A DNA stretch of 42,076 nucleotides from Acrasis kona (lineage: Eukaryota; Heterolobosea; Eutetramitea; Acrasida; Acrasidae). Made by a program: the position numbers and the translations under genes. Positions 41,301-42,076 of the stretch are shown here, one piece after another; position 1 is the first letter of the stretch; the number at the start of each line of letters is the position of its first letter. The notes under the pieces were generated by a model. That model was not told the origin of the DNA. It saw only the letters and a list, made by a program, of their open reading frames with translations, and ran no database searches. The stretch covers positions 1-42,076 of the forward strand of contig JAOPGA020001294.1 of NCBI GenBank assembly GCA_026419775.2, in the 5' to 3' direction.

Positions 41301-41815
41301 TAGTTGTATATGGAATCAAGTTCGATAATGACAATTTCACTAGCAGTCAGACCCAGTGGCTTTTGGGTTCGGGTATTGGAATTGTTATTGATATCTTTGT
41401 AAAAGTTCCACTTCAGTTCTTTATCACAAATGTCATGTACTCTGCCATCATGTACTGTCTCACACAGGCCTTGTTTGGACACTCTGAATCTGCTGATGCT
41501 TTGGAACATGCAAAGGTGAGACGTCTTAACATTGTCGACGAGGAGCATGCAGATTTTGTTGATAAGATTTTTGAAAGTTATTCATTAGAAAGTCCTGACC
41601 AAGACCACCAGAACGACAATAACGATGAAATTTTGATTCAAATGAGGAGATCATCGATTGTTAGTGAGAGCAAAAGACCACAGGACAGCTTGATGAAACA
41701 AATGTTCACAAATAAATTCATCAACGCACTACCTCCACTTCCGGCATCACCAACCACACCAAACGGAACTAAACTCACATCCTACTCTCCTCATGGAACA
41801 GAGAACCATTTCTAA
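38301..41815 (+). CDS. Polycystin-1-like multi-pass receptor with GPS autoproteolysis motif (two exons)
   Basis: Exons 38301-38476 and 38518-41815 join across a 41-nt intron, giving 1157 residues with a signal peptide (MRTILVLIVSLLYGICLC). A large, Asn-glycosylated extracellular region (about 20-470) resembles the REJ/GAIN segment. It ends in a GPS motif at about 475-513: ICKFWDASLNKWSSEGCY, then CSCIHTTDFAVFF. Cleavage would be between His-Thr and Thr, as in canonical HL/S-T GPS sites. Then come about ten membrane helices (starting TTAIIVGVLGGVYLLLILVI), with a large cytosolic loop after the second last cluster and a Ser/Pro/Asp-rich tail. The PLAT domain of polycystin-1 is not seen between the first two helices. 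Polycystin-like GPS proteins are known in protists. A mechano- or chemosensory role is inferred. Confidence 0.75.
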
Positions 41816-41849
41816 AACATTAAAACTTTCATTAATAAACAATAATTTA

Positions 41850-42076
41850 TTAGACACATTCCTGAGTGGAACCTGCTGGATTACATTTCAAAACACCCTC
41901 ACTCCATTTAGTAGAACAACAATTACTTTCACATTCGGAACTATGTTCACATTGTTGCCAATCCTTCTTCTTGTGCGATGGAGTTGGAGCCGGTGGGGGA
42001 GGAGGTGGAACAGGACCAGAACCACCAGGATAAACCTTGTAAGCCCAATCAAAGTGTCCATTCTCAAAGTTTGGTA
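41850..42076 (-). CDS. 3' end of a Cys-rich secreted protein (runs off the right edge)
   Basis: Open minus-strand frame from the right edge to the TAA at 41850 (75 residues). A segment FENGHFDWAYKVYPGG leads into a polyproline linker (VPPPPPPAP). The Cys-rich C-terminus is CEHSSECESNCCS, then LKCNPAGSTQECV. This is a typical extracellular module after a Pro linker; the N-terminal domain lies outside the window. No family is assigned. It converges on the polycystin-like gene with a 34-bp gap. Confidence 0.6.
   Translation of the reverse strand, partial: PNFENGHFDWAYKVYPGGSGPVPPPPPPAPTPSHKKKDWQQCEHSSECESNCCSTKWSEGVLKCNPAGSTQECV

Noticed and set aside
1-42076. tRNA or rRNA genes
   Set aside because: No cloverleaf-like sequence with A- and B-box motifs or rRNA signature was noticed by eye; a tRNAscan run would settle it.

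Overview
The window is nuclear DNA of a unicellular eukaryote. Nearly every multi-exon gene is interrupted by tiny introns (about 35-44 nt). They start GT (twice GC) and end AG, and several carry a CTAAC/CTAAA-type branch point. Genes are packed with 30-150 bp gaps on both strands, and AATAAA signals overlap several stop codons. The gene set (KNL1 kinetochore scaffold, DENND10, TMEM17-like and CEP120-like ciliary proteins, polycystin-like GPS receptor, cathepsin-lectin protease, F-box protein, RCC1 repeats) points to a free-living, phagotrophic protist that has or had cilia. A heterolobosean amoeboflagellate (Naegleria/Acrasis type) would fit, but this is a guess from gene content and intron style. 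No search was possible.

Layout. 1-1.2 kb: 5' part of a minus-strand piggyBac-like transposase with two N-terminal CXC cysteine motifs, cut by the window edge. A 33-bp direct repeat lies just outside it. 1.6-3.0 kb: an OTU cysteine-protease ORF of mobile-element character. 3.4-3.7 kb: a degenerate ~12-bp GATC minisatellite. 4.5-7.2 kb: six-exon secreted GH31 alpha-glucosidase (minus). 7.6-12.2 kb: a GPI-anchored-looking surface protein, a cinnamyl-alcohol-dehydrogenase-like enzyme, a mitochondrial HMG-box protein and a TM2-like membrane protein. 12.3-16.8 kb (minus): large CEP120-like C2 protein, a small two-exon orphan and a TMEM17-like transition-zone protein. 16.8-18.0 kb (minus): an F-box protein fused to ClpS/L7-L12-like domains, the most novel object here. 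18.1-19.2 kb: secreted GH43 glycosidase. 19.4-21.8 kb: degenerate 2OG-oxygenase, GNAT, RCC1-repeat protein. 21.8-27 kb: AIFM2-like oxidoreductase, KNL1, an unknown membrane protein, a second GNAT. 27.1-33.8 kb: FAD amine oxidase, cytochrome P450, DMT-family transporter, DENND10, DEP-DUF547. 34.6-42 kb: a run of secreted or surface proteins: cathepsin B-like protease with two C-type lectin domains, ferritin-like/EGF protein, polycystin-like GPS multi-pass protein, and the 3' end of a Cys-rich secreted protein.

Functional themes are secretion and surface recognition or digestion (GH31, GH43, cathepsin-lectin, GPI protein, ferritin-like, GPS receptor) and cytoskeleton/cell division (KNL1, CEP120-like, TMEM17-like). 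Neighbouring genes do not otherwise form obvious pathways. Exon-intron models were built by hand from reading frame, splice motifs and family fit; none has transcript support.
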